Shown here: positions 13,278 through 20,032 of the stretch, piece after piece
Numbering within the stretch: the first letter of the stretch is position 1
How the letters are laid out: every line of letters begins with the position of its first letter
From: a virus
Direction: 5' to 3' (one strand)
IMG/VR virus record: IMGVR_UViG_3300043773_001187
Coordinates: 1 to 20,099 of that record
Length of the DNA stretch: 20,099 nt
Translations under genes and position numbers: made by a program
Notes under the pieces: model-generated
Database searches by the model: none
The model's input: the letters and a program-made list of their open reading frames with translations, nothing else
What the model was told of the DNA's origin: nothing

Positions 13278-13289
13278 ATAATTAATTAT
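13278..13289. promoter_or_regulatory. Palindrome ATAATTAATTAT, copy 1
   Basis: A perfect 12-bp palindrome just after the small basic gene and 42 nt before terS. The same 12-mer occurs at 16047-16058. Both lie at gene-block boundaries, so a shared regulator-binding site is possible, though A/T-only palindromes also arise by chance. Confidence 0.3.
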
Positions 13290-13330
13290 GCCAGCAAGTA
13301 ACCCAAGTGAAACAATAAAGCTAAGTGACA

Positions 13331-13744
13331 ATGCCAGCTAAAGGAGAAACAGAATACGACTACGAACTATGCAAGGAGATATGCGAGTATTACGCAAGTG
13401 GTATGGGTATAATGGACGCATTAAAGCAAGACAAACGGTTTCCTGTATGGTCAACATTCAGACGTTGGAAAAGGGATAACAAAGACCTGCAAACATTGTA
13501 CGCGTGCGCGCGCGAGGATAAAGCAGAGCCTGACGATAATAAGATAGATAATATACTCAAAAAATTAGAGGCTGGAGAAATAGACCCAGCAACGGCTAGG
13601 GTATTGATTGATGCTATTAAATGGAAAATGTCTAAATACAATAAGAATGTTTACGGGGATAGTAGCAACGTTGACGTTACTAGTGGGGGTGATAAGATAA
13701 CATGGAATGAGGTACGAACATACGATAAGCCCGAAAGTGAATAA
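13331..13744 (+). CDS. terS: Terminase small subunit
   Basis: 137 aa. The N-terminal part (ELCKEICEYYASGMGIMDALKQDKRFPVWSTFRRWKRDNKDL, about 14-55) is a helix-turn-helix DNA-binding domain of TerS type, followed by REDKAEP and a helical oligomerisation region (about 65-110). The tail MSKYNKNVYGDSSNVDVTSGGDKI (about 104-127) closely follows the usual C-terminal pattern of phage TerS proteins (K-Y-G-D-K/S-x-x-x-x-V/x-x-G-G-D). TerS recognises the packaging site and activates TerL, encoded 240 nt downstream. ATG 13331 is preferred over GTG 13325, two codons upstream. Confidence 0.85.
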   Translation: MPAKGETEYDYELCKEICEYYASGMGIMDALKQDKRFPVWSTFRRWKRDNKDLQTLYACAREDKAEPDDNKIDNILKKLEAGEIDPATARVLIDAIKWKMSKYNKNVYGDSSNVDVTSGGDKITWNEVRTYDKPESE

Positions 13745-13780
13745 GCACAATTCTTATCGGGGTTTAGTTGTGGAAATGCT

Positions 13781-13987
13781 ATGAAAGGCAAGATAATAAT
13801 AGTACCTATAACAACCGTACGGGGTGAAACCTTTTATCTAGTCTATAAAACGCTAAAAAAGGCTTGTATTGAGCACGGGGTGAGTTACCACAGCGCAACA
13901 AGTTACTTTAACGGAAACCCTAATAAGGATAGGTACTTCCATAAGAAAACAAACATTACCTTTGTAAAGACTGAATTAATATCATGA
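13781..13987 (+). CDS. Hypothetical protein between terS and terL (68 aa)
   Basis: Starts MKGKIIIVPITTVRGETFYLVYKTLKKACIEHGVSYHSATSYF. The segment TLKKACIEHGVSYHSATSYF (about 24-43) has the A-x-x-x-G-V-S spacing of a helix-turn-helix, so DNA binding is possible. It is basic, not otherwise recognised, and overlaps the terL start by 4 nt (ATGA). Confidence 0.6.
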   Translation: MKGKIIIVPITTVRGETFYLVYKTLKKACIEHGVSYHSATSYFNGNPNKDRYFHKKTNITFVKTELIS

Positions 13988-15271
13988 AACTATCAATGAA
14001 GCAAACCCGCGCCCTCGACCTTTTAGAAGACTTGGAAACATCCGAGATTCTATTTGGTGGGGGCGCGGGCTGAATAAAAAAAAGGTGGCGGCAAGTCAGT
14101 ACTAGGTTGTTATTGGATAACAAAGAGTGCGTTAAAGTACAAGGGCACTAGGTGGTTAATCGGCAGGGCAAAGTTAAAGACCCTAAAGGAAACCACGCTA
14201 AACACCTTATTTGAGGTATTCAAGATACAAGGCGTTACGACAGCCATGTACAACTACAATCAAACCAGCGGTATAATACAGTTCAGTAACGGCAGCGAGA
14301 TATTACTCAAAGACTTGTTTTACTATCCAAGCGACCCTAACTATGATGAGTTGGGTTCATTAGAGATAACAGGGGCGTTTATGGATGAAGCCAACCAAAT
14401 GGTAAAGAAAGCCAAAGAGGTGGTAAAGAGTAGGATAAGATACAAATTAGACGATTATGGATTAATACCTAAACTCTTAATGACTTGCAACCCGTCTAAA
14501 AATTGGATTTACAAAGACTTTTACAAGCCATACACGGCAAACGAGTTACGCAGCGATTGGGCGTTTGTACCTTCATTGGTGCATGATAACCCCGACATCA
14601 GTAAACACTACCTAGACAACCTACAAAACATACAAGACAAAGCCACACGGGAACGCTTACTAGGTAATTGGGAGTACGATATGAACCCGTCAAGGTTAAT
14701 GCCTTACGATGCTTGTGCTGACCTATTTACGAATATCCATGTATTAGGTGGCACGAAATACATAACAGCGGATATTGCACGGTTCGGCAAAGATAAGACC
14801 GTAATAATTGTTTGGGACGGTTACAAAGCTATTGAGGTGGTGACGTACAAGACTAACACGATAACCGAAGCCGCTGGAAGGATAACCGATTTGGCAAAAC
14901 AATACTTGATACCGATGAGCCAAGTAGTATGCGATGAGGATGGTATCGGTGGCGGTGTGGTGGATATGCTACGCTGCAAAGGCTTTATAGCCAACAAGAC
15001 TAGCACGAAGTATGCCAACGCAAAAGCAGAATGTTATTACCTACTTGCGGAAAAGGTAAATAAAAGCGAACTTTACATTAATTGCAGCGAAGCGGAAACG
15101 ATAATACAGGAACTGCAAGCGATTGAACGGGCTAACATTGACAAAGACACGAAACCAAGCATAAACAGCAAAGACAGTCAAAAGCAGATATTAGGTCGCA
15201 GCCCCGATTATGCCGATGCCTTAATGATGCGCTTTTGGTTTGAAACTAACACGTTACAAATTTACTACTAA
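13984..15271 (+). CDS. terL: Terminase large subunit, reading frame interrupted in Walker A
   Basis: The first 29 codons (13984-14070) end SEILFGGGAG and meet TGA at 14071. The rest continues in another frame from GGT 14084: GGGKSVLGCYWITKSALKYKG.. to the TAA at 15269-15271. Walker B is FMDEAN, motif III follows in LLMTCNPSKNW, and the RNase-H-like nuclease has YITADIARFGKDKT, VVCDEDGIGGG and SPDYADALMMRFW, so the remainder looks fully functional. Removing 16 nt (14071-14086) gives FGGGAGGGKS, a normal P-loop. No frame crosses the site: frame 1 has TGA 14071 and frame 2 has TAA 14075. Either the gene is recoded (translational bypass), inactivated, or the sequence has an error. A product from ATG 14246 alone would lack Walker A. 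Confidence 0.85.
14006..14089 (+). other. Possible recoding site: GC hairpin, stop codon and 13-16 nt gap in terL
   Basis: CCCGCGCCC (14006-14014) is perfectly complementary to GGGCGCGGG (14061-14069), and the stem can extend by TCG against TGG with wobble pairs. Its 3' arm ends inside codon GGC 14068-14070, which is followed by TGA. The insert TGAATAAAAAAAA then separates it from GGT GGC GGC AAG TCA. A Gly codon before a stop and a synonymous Gly codon at the landing site recall the hop in T4 gene 60. The stem uses GC-rich codons unlike the surrounding genes. Confidence 0.4.
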
Positions 15272-15873
15272 TGACACTACGACAGTACATAGAAGTAATG
15301 GATGCCTTAATAGGTGTGGACATAACAGAAGATATGACGGGAACGGATATGTTAGTGAGCTATCCTAAACAAGCGTATAAAGTGCTGTTAGCTTGCACGG
15401 ACATAACCGAAGCGGAACTACTAGCCAAACCCGTTACGGAGGTAGTAGGTATGCTCGAAATAGCCGTACAAGGGTTATACGTTCCCAAGCCTTACGAAGT
15501 GCCATTTATTGAGGTGAACGGCAAAACCTACACCGCTTGTGAGCCATTGTTAATGGATATGGGTAAAGTAAGAATACCGTACGGCAATATCGAATTTGGT
15601 AACTGTATTGAAGCCCTAACGATAATGGATAACACGACCCACACTCACAAGGCTATCCCAATGGTATTAGCATACTTGTACGAAGGTGAAGGACACGTTA
15701 CGGAAAAGGCAAACGAGTTTTTAGATATGGATGCGAGAGATGCGACTAGTGCGTTCTTTTTTTTTGCGAGGTTAGGGCGTGGATATACAACACATTTATC
15801 AAGCCAACTAGCGGAGATTACCGCACGGCAAAACATAAAGCGGCAGGGCAACGGGCAGGCGAGGACAAACTAG
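15271..15873 (+). CDS. Unknown phage protein, possible tail-assembly-chaperone-like, with frameshift site
   Basis: 200 aa in the zero frame. The central part (about 75-165) reads PFIEVNGKTYTACEPLL, then IPYGNIEFGNCIEAL, HKAIPMVLAYLYEGEG and DMDARDATSAFFFF, a pattern I associate with a Bacteroidota phage family of unproven, possibly chaperone, function. The ATG overlaps the terL stop (TAATG). The FFFF segment is encoded by nine consecutive T (15757-15765), a strong slippage sequence; downstream the -1 frame is open to 16043 with protein-like content, so a 257-aa product is expected as well. The zero-frame tail after FFFF may therefore be the minor or the aberrant form. Confidence 0.6.
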   Translation: MTLRQYIEVMDALIGVDITEDMTGTDMLVSYPKQAYKVLLACTDITEAELLAKPVTEVVGMLEIAVQGLYVPKPYEVPFIEVNGKTYTACEPLLMDMGKVRIPYGNIEFGNCIEALTIMDNTTHTHKAIPMVLAYLYEGEGHVTEKANEFLDMDARDATSAFFFFARLGRGYTTHLSSQLAEITARQNIKRQGNGQARTN

Positions 15874-16043
15874 CCCCGTTTGGGTGGTATGCTACGTTAA
15901 GGGAAGCAAGCCCCGACATAAGCAAGGATAGCCTAGTAAAAGCATTACCAGTGCATGAAGTGTTTGCATACATAATGCACAAGCGCATGAGTGGCAAAGT
16001 TGAATACAAGATGCAAATTTACATGAGTGAAGTTGCTAAGTAG
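15765..16043 (+). CDS. -1 frame extension of the preceding gene (92 codons, no start of its own)
   Basis: The frame is open from 15750 to TAG 16041-16043 and has no ATG, GTG or TTG near its beginning. It reads CEVRAWIYNTFIKPTSGDYR at the shift and later APFGWYATLREASPDISKDSLVKALPVHEVFAYIMHKRMSGKVEYKMQIYMSEVAK, which is clearly protein-like and runs 170 nt past the zero-frame stop (15871-15873) through an otherwise gene-free stretch. Entry is by -1 slippage on T9: 165 aa plus 92 aa. Alternatives are a missing T in the sequence or transcriptional slippage. Confidence 0.6.
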   Translation, partial: CEVRAWIYNTFIKPTSGDYRTAKHKAAGQRAGEDKLAPFGWYATLREASPDISKDSLVKALPVHEVFAYIMHKRMSGKVEYKMQIYMSEVAK

Positions 16044-16046
16044 CAG

Positions 16047-16063
16047 ATAATTAATTATATTTG
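16047..16063 (+). promoter_or_regulatory. Palindrome ATAATTAATTAT copy 2 overlapping a TATATTTG box
   Basis: The 12-bp palindrome (16047-16058) overlaps TATATTTG (16056-16063), a match to TAnnTTTG. ATG 16067 follows by only 3 nt, closer than normal for a leader, so the promoter may serve a leaderless transcript or the box may be fortuitous. Confidence 0.35.
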
Positions 16064-16066
16064 AGC

Positions 16067-16288
16067 ATGAAAATAGTTAACCGTTATTACCCCGAAAGCA
16101 GGACATACGAGTACGGTATAACCGAACTTGATGTGATTGATGGCAGGCAAACTTATCCGTATTCTGATAGGGCCGAAGCCGCAGCGCAATTGCGACTAGC
16201 CAAACTTAAAGAACGTGGCCCACGAAACAACGGCAGGTTTAGAGATAGAGCATTTGAGAACGCATTAATAGCAACCGATAGGATATGA
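16067..16288 (+). CDS. Hypothetical basic protein (73 aa)
   Basis: Starts MKIVNRYYPESRTYEYGITEL and has an Arg-rich, Ala-rich C-terminal half (RAEAAAQLRLAKLKERGPRNNGRFRDRAFENAL). It is not recognised. ATG 16067 is chosen over TTG 16061, two codons upstream. The TGA overlaps the start of the next gene (ATGA). Confidence 0.6.
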   Translation: MKIVNRYYPESRTYEYGITELDVIDGRQTYPYSDRAEAAAQLRLAKLKERGPRNNGRFRDRAFENALIATDRI

Positions 16289-16425
16289 CAACTCTAGCCG
16301 ATGCAACCGATGGAGAATGCCGCCAAGCATTGTTTAATTGTTACGGTTCGTATTGGGCAGAGTTTAACGCCATTTGCCATTATAACCGATACGGGGTGTT
16401 CCCGTTTGACCCACAACTAAACTAA
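16285..16425 (+). CDS. Small hypothetical protein (46 aa)
   Basis: MTTLADATDGECRQALFNCY then a Tyr/Trp-rich part ending VFPFDPQLN. Three Cys and one His are present (C12, C19, C31, H32), too widely spaced for a standard zinc finger but compatible with metal binding. It is accepted because its ATG overlaps the previous stop and the next small gene follows after 6 nt. Not recognised. Confidence 0.5.
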   Translation: MTTLADATDGECRQALFNCYGSYWAEFNAICHYNRYGVFPFDPQLN

Positions 16426-16431
16426 GACTAT

Positions 16432-16584
16432 ATGATTATATTTTTTATGTTATTTACCTCGGTACTTTTACTGCTTATAACAATAAGAGAGTATTGCCAC
16501 ATGATTGCGTTACACAAAGAACGGCTAAGTCATGAAGAAACTAAAGCTAAGTTAAAGTACTACCTAGAACAAAACGAATTATAA
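16432..16584 (+). CDS. Small membrane protein with helical tail (50 aa)
   Basis: MIIFFMLFTSVLLLLITIRE followed by a charged helix ending LKYYLEQNEL. One N-terminal transmembrane segment (about 2-18) and a cytoplasmic or periplasmic coiled tail are visible. It lies 6 nt after one gene and 10 nt before the first glycosyltransferase. Function unknown. Confidence 0.5.
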   Translation: MIIFFMLFTSVLLLLITIREYCHMIALHKERLSHEETKAKLKYYLEQNEL

Positions 16585-16594
16585 AGCACATTAA

Positions 16595-17281
16595 GTGATA
16601 CCAAAAATACTTTTAGGCGCACCGATTAACCAACGCAAGGCATACGTACTTGACGAATGGTTATCGTTCATTAGAACGCTTACCTATCCTAATTTGCACG
16701 TTATACTAGTGGATAACAGCAACGACCCTAAATGGCACAAGACAATAAAGGGTTTTGATGTACGTAGAGTTGAGCCTAAAGGCAGACCCGAAGCATACAT
16801 AGCAGCATCACAAGAACTAATAAGAGAGTACGCACTAGCTAATGGGTTTGATTATCTGTTTAGTTTGGAGTGTGATAACTTTTGCCCACAAGACACCATT
16901 GAACGGTTGCTAGTTTACCGTACCGATAACATTAACGTGCCGTACTTCTTGAAGGAAGGATTAAGTACCACCGTTGGCGTTCAGTTGATGGGTATTAACC
17001 AAGCTACTTACAGGCGGTTTGATGTACCACCCCCCGAAAGCTGCATAGGGTTCTTTGATGGCAAACTAAAGACGGGCGTACCTTCAATCGGGTGTAGCCT
17101 GTTTAGCCGTGAACTACTTACAAAAGTAAAGTTTAGGCACGACCCAAACCAGCTAGGTAAATTTAGCGATAGTTGGTTTCACCTTGACAGCATGAGGGCA
17201 GGCATAACCCCCATAATAGTAACCGATATAATTTCAACACATAAACGCAACCCACAATGGAGTACGATAAGGAACAACTAG
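16595..17281 (+). CDS. Glycosyltransferase, GT-A-like
   Basis: 228 aa. The N-terminus MIPKILLGAPINQRKAYVLDEWLSFIRTLTYPNLHVILVDNSND is a nucleotide-sugar-binding Rossmann-like start with the V-D-N-S motif of GT2-type enzymes. FDYLFSLECDNFCP (85-98) holds an E-C-D-N variant of the metal-binding D-x-D. DSWFHLDSMRAGITPIIV near 190-208 is the usual acceptor-side region. GTG 16595 is the start used, as no ATG lies near the conserved beginning. It probably transfers a sugar to a phage or host glycan; donor and acceptor cannot be inferred. It overlaps the next gene by 25 nt. Confidence 0.7.
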   Translation: MIPKILLGAPINQRKAYVLDEWLSFIRTLTYPNLHVILVDNSNDPKWHKTIKGFDVRRVEPKGRPEAYIAASQELIREYALANGFDYLFSLECDNFCPQDTIERLLVYRTDNINVPYFLKEGLSTTVGVQLMGINQATYRRFDVPPPESCIGFFDGKLKTGVPSIGCSLFSRELLTKVKFRHDPNQLGKFSDSWFHLDSMRAGITPIIVTDIISTHKRNPQWSTIRNN

Positions 17282-17703
17282 AACAAGCATGGCAGGAACG
17301 CCTTGAACGTGAGCACGAATACCTAACGCTAATCGAAGGGTATCGCAACGCAAAGCAAAAGGCATTGGATAAAGCCGAACCCGATAGCGTGGAATACTGG
17401 CAATTGTCTATTGAGATATTTGACCTAGACACGAATATCAAAACCAAAGAGCATTATATCGAAAGCATGAAGTCCGATAAGGCGCAACAACAAGCGTTTC
17501 AAGATGCCAAGATGCAATTTATCGAAACCCATTCAACAGACATACTGAAAAAAGCAAGGGTATGTATAGACCGCAAATCTGACAGGGCAACCGTATTGGA
17601 AGGCTTGACAAAGGATATGCCACAACGTGAAACAAACGAATGGTATGCAAGGATTTGGGAGATTAACGAGCACGTAAACGCTGCTAAAGTACCTAACGCT
17701 TAA
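17257..17703 (+). CDS. Coiled-coil protein of unknown function
   Basis: 148 aa, almost entirely helical and highly charged: EYDKEQLEQAWQERLEREHEYLTLIEGYRNAKQKALDKAEP, then EIFDLDTNIKTKEHYIESMKSDKAQQQAF. No membrane segment or enzyme motif. It lies between glycosyltransferase genes and overlaps the first one. Scaffold-like or structural roles are possible but not supported by homology. Confidence 0.65.
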   Translation: MEYDKEQLEQAWQERLEREHEYLTLIEGYRNAKQKALDKAEPDSVEYWQLSIEIFDLDTNIKTKEHYIESMKSDKAQQQAFQDAKMQFIETHSTDILKKARVCIDRKSDRATVLEGLTKDMPQRETNEWYARIWEINEHVNAAKVPNA

Positions 17704-17713
17704 TAACTAACTT

Positions 17714-18133
17714 ATGAAACTAACAAGTAAAGAGCATGACTTTGTTAATGATGTACGTATTCTTATTGAGCGTGGCACTACATCAATAACCATGAAACAA
17801 TGTTATATGAATGGCAGTGATGCAATGGAAATATTAAAAGAGCACTTAGGTATAGATGTTTGGTTTTCGGGGGTAAAGCCACCATTTGAACCAGTAATTT
17901 ACACCATTGAAACGGTATTTAATGAGCGATACATTTTTGAATTGTCAAAAGAAAAATGCCATATCTTAACCCCGAAACCTTTTGAGTTGTTAATGTATAG
18001 CTACCCATTAGATGTATCAGTTGAAGCTATAAATCAGCAGTTTCAAAATGCTTTAGTAAATTACAAATGCTACCAAAAAAACGGCTCTAAAAATATTAAG
18101 CCGTGGTACAAAAGGCTATTTATATGCGAATAA
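17714..18133 (+). CDS. Hypothetical protein (139 aa)
   Basis: Starts MKLTSKEHDFVNDVRILIE, with ITMKQCYMNGSDAMEILKEHLGIDVWFSG (about 25-53) and a basic C-terminus IKPWYKRLFICE. Not recognised. Its composition is richer in Phe, Tyr and Lys than its neighbours, and the DNA is more A/T-rich in this stretch, so a separate origin is possible. It ends 10 nt inside the next gene. Confidence 0.6.
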   Translation: MKLTSKEHDFVNDVRILIERGTTSITMKQCYMNGSDAMEILKEHLGIDVWFSGVKPPFEPVIYTIETVFNERYIFELSKEKCHILTPKPFELLMYSYPLDVSVEAINQQFQNALVNYKCYQKNGSKNIKPWYKRLFICE

Positions 18134-18795
18134 CACTAATACACCCCAGCCGTAACCGCCCCGAAATGGCGCACGCTAACTATCTAAACTGGTTAGCTAA
18201 AAGCGAAGCACACAACAGCGGTAACTCAAAGATAACCATTGAACATATTCTATCATTAGACTTAGACGAGCCGAGATACGATGGCTATGTACGGTTATTT
18301 GGGGCGCATCACATAGTGAGAGAAAATACAAGCGATGGGTATGTAGTGGGTGCGACTAATGCAGCGGCACAATACGCCACAGGCGATATACTGATTTACC
18401 TTAGTGATGACTTCGATTGCCCTAAACATTGGGATAGGTTGATAGTTGACAGGCTAAACGGGCTTACAATGGCAGGATTAGAGGTGAGTGATGCCTACCA
18501 AACAAATCGCAACCTATTGACTATACCGATTATCACAAGGGATTTATACGATAAGTGGGGGTTCTTTTGGCATCCCGATTTTAAGAGTATGTTTTGTGAT
18601 AACTTTATGTTTGAGCAAATAAAACGAGAGGGTATAATAGTTGATGCAATGGATTTAGTATTTGAGCACAAGCACCATTCAAGAGGCTTAATGGTTAAAG
18701 ACGAAACAAACAGCCGTAGCGAAGCCGAATATAACAACGGGCGGTTGATATTTAATAAACTATCAAAGGCATTAGGGTGGAACTGTCAATATTAA
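18124..18795 (+). CDS. Glycosyltransferase family 2-like protein
   Basis: 223 aa. MRITLIHPSRNRPEMAHANYLNWLAKS opens a GT2-type fold (the I-P-S-R-x-R-P motif), VVGATNAAAQYATGDILIYLSDDFDCPKHWD (74-104) carries the nucleotide-sugar site and the SDDFD metal-binding motif, and FWHPDFKSMFCDNFMFEQIKREG (about 152-174) is the acceptor region with catalytic acidic residues. ATG 18124 is preferred to 18103 because it gives the family's usual beginning. Cytoplasmic, no membrane helices. Acceptor unknown. Confidence 0.75.
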   Translation: MRITLIHPSRNRPEMAHANYLNWLAKSEAHNSGNSKITIEHILSLDLDEPRYDGYVRLFGAHHIVRENTSDGYVVGATNAAAQYATGDILIYLSDDFDCPKHWDRLIVDRLNGLTMAGLEVSDAYQTNRNLLTIPIITRDLYDKWGFFWHPDFKSMFCDNFMFEQIKREGIIVDAMDLVFEHKHHSRGLMVKDETNSRSEAEYNNGRLIFNKLSKALGWNCQY

Positions 18796-19364
18796 TACCA
18801 ACGGTCGTAGAGCGTAAATATAGGTTTTATCCGTTGTATGCTAACTTACTGCAACAAGCTAAAGATAAGCCCGTAGAAGTGCTTTATTTAAGCGATAACA
18901 AAGAATTACCGATAGGTACTAAACGCCAACAGTTACTAGAAATGGCACAAGGGCGATTTATTGTTTTCTTTGACGATGACGACACGCCAGCGAATAACTA
19001 CGTGGACTTAATACTTCAAGCTATTACAGAGCCTTTAGTTGATTGTGTAGGCATTCGGGTTAAGATGACCACCAACGGGAATAATCCACAAATATGCTTG
19101 CATAGGTTTAAACACCCGATGGCAGAAGGTATGGCAGCAGCTAAGTACGGAGTTGACTATGTAAGACCGATAACGCATTTTAACCCCGTGCTAAGAGTTA
19201 AAGCATTACAGGCAGGATTTGGGAATGAAAGGTTTGGAGAAGATGCAGCGTATTGGTCAAGAGTTAACCCATTACTAAGCTGCGAGTATTACATACCCGA
19301 AATACTATTTGATTACAACTATTCTAATTTGCAGCCACATAATCAAAAGTACGGTATAAAATGA
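18777..19364 (+). CDS. Glycosyltransferase family 2
   Basis: 195 aa. MELSILIPTVVERKYRFYPL, PVEVLYLSDNKELPIGTKRQQLLEMAQGRFIVFFDDDD (32-69) and FGEDAAYWSRVNPLLSCEYYIPEILFDYNY (about 152-183) are the classic GT2 blocks: donor-binding start, Lys/Arg-rich loop, D-D-D-D metal motif, and the ED catalytic site followed by an aromatic end. GTG 18777 overlaps the preceding gene by 19 nt. Small size suggests a single catalytic domain. Confidence 0.85.
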   Translation: MELSILIPTVVERKYRFYPLYANLLQQAKDKPVEVLYLSDNKELPIGTKRQQLLEMAQGRFIVFFDDDDTPANNYVDLILQAITEPLVDCVGIRVKMTTNGNNPQICLHRFKHPMAEGMAAAKYGVDYVRPITHFNPVLRVKALQAGFGNERFGEDAAYWSRVNPLLSCEYYIPEILFDYNYSNLQPHNQKYGIK

Positions 19365-20032
19365 GCAATCCGATAATAATAACAGTAGCACTAGGCAAGT
19401 GGTATCCTAAAGGACAATCAAGGCTAATACGGTCTTTATTTGAGCACGGTTGGACTAGTATAAAAGGTTGGGTTAATAGTTACCCGGTAGATGGGTATAA
19501 TGAAGATAACCCATACACTTGTAAGGCGGCTGCATTTGAAGCCATAATAGACAAAGGGCATGATGTGGTATTGTGGTGTGATAGTTCAATTTATGCCATT
19601 CAAGACATTACCCCGTTAATGAAGTTGATAAATGAAAAGGGCTATTTCTTTTGGGGCAGTGGCGAGAATTGCGCCCAAACGGTTAGCGATAAGTGTTTAA
19701 AGTATTTCGGGCTAACTAGAGATGAAGCCGAACTAATACCCGAATGCGCAACATCTGTTTTTGGTGTTAACCTGAATACCGAAATAGGGCGTAAATTTGC
19801 GGAACGGTTTATACAGGCAACGCACGAGGGCGCAGCCGATGGCAGTAGGCAACACGCAAGGCAATCTAAAGACCCCCGATTTAAGTACCACAGGCAAGAC
19901 CAAAGCGTTGCAAGCCTAATAATGAACGAACTAGGTATGGAATTAGAGCAAACCCGTTACGTTGGCTATAAAGCCTATTTAAATGATTACGAAAATATTG
20001 ATTATATTTGTTTACTAAACGAAGGAATGTAA
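19361..20032 (+). CDS. Glycosyltransferase-like protein (GT-A, D-x-S type)
   Basis: 223 aa. The start MSNPIIITVALGKWYPKGQSRLIRSL, the segment HDVVLWCDSSIYAIQDITPLMKLI (67-90), EKGYFFWGSG and the C-terminal YHRQDQSVASLIMNELGMELE (about 176-196) match a group of phage and bacterial proteins resembling galactosyl/mannosyl transferases in which W-C-D-S-S or W-L-D-A replaces D-x-D and a D-Q-S-V-x-S motif lies near the end. It overlaps the previous gene by 4 nt (ATGA). Function as a transferase is inferred from these motifs. Confidence 0.65.
   Translation: MSNPIIITVALGKWYPKGQSRLIRSLFEHGWTSIKGWVNSYPVDGYNEDNPYTCKAAAFEAIIDKGHDVVLWCDSSIYAIQDITPLMKLINEKGYFFWGSGENCAQTVSDKCLKYFGLTRDEAELIPECATSVFGVNLNTEIGRKFAERFIQATHEGAADGSRQHARQSKDPRFKYHRQDQSVASLIMNELGMELEQTRYVGYKAYLNDYENIDYICLLNEGM

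Noticed and set aside
13288-13341. 17-codon frame MPASNPSETIKLSDNAS overlapping terS
   Set aside because: Too short, no support beyond an ATG; kept out although a leader peptide cannot be excluded.
14078-14084. Classical -1 slippery heptamer A AAA AAG that leads exactly into the terL Walker A frame
   Set aside because: It would have to be entered from frame 0, whose upstream translation (HETINEANPRPRPFRRLGN..) does not resemble TerL; the true N-terminus is in frame 1, which ends at TGA 14071 before the heptamer.
14071-14155. Stop-codon readthrough of the TGA in terL
   Set aside because: Reading on in the same frame gives unrelated sequence (IKKRWRQVSTRLL..) and a new stop after some 27 codons, not the TerL sequence.
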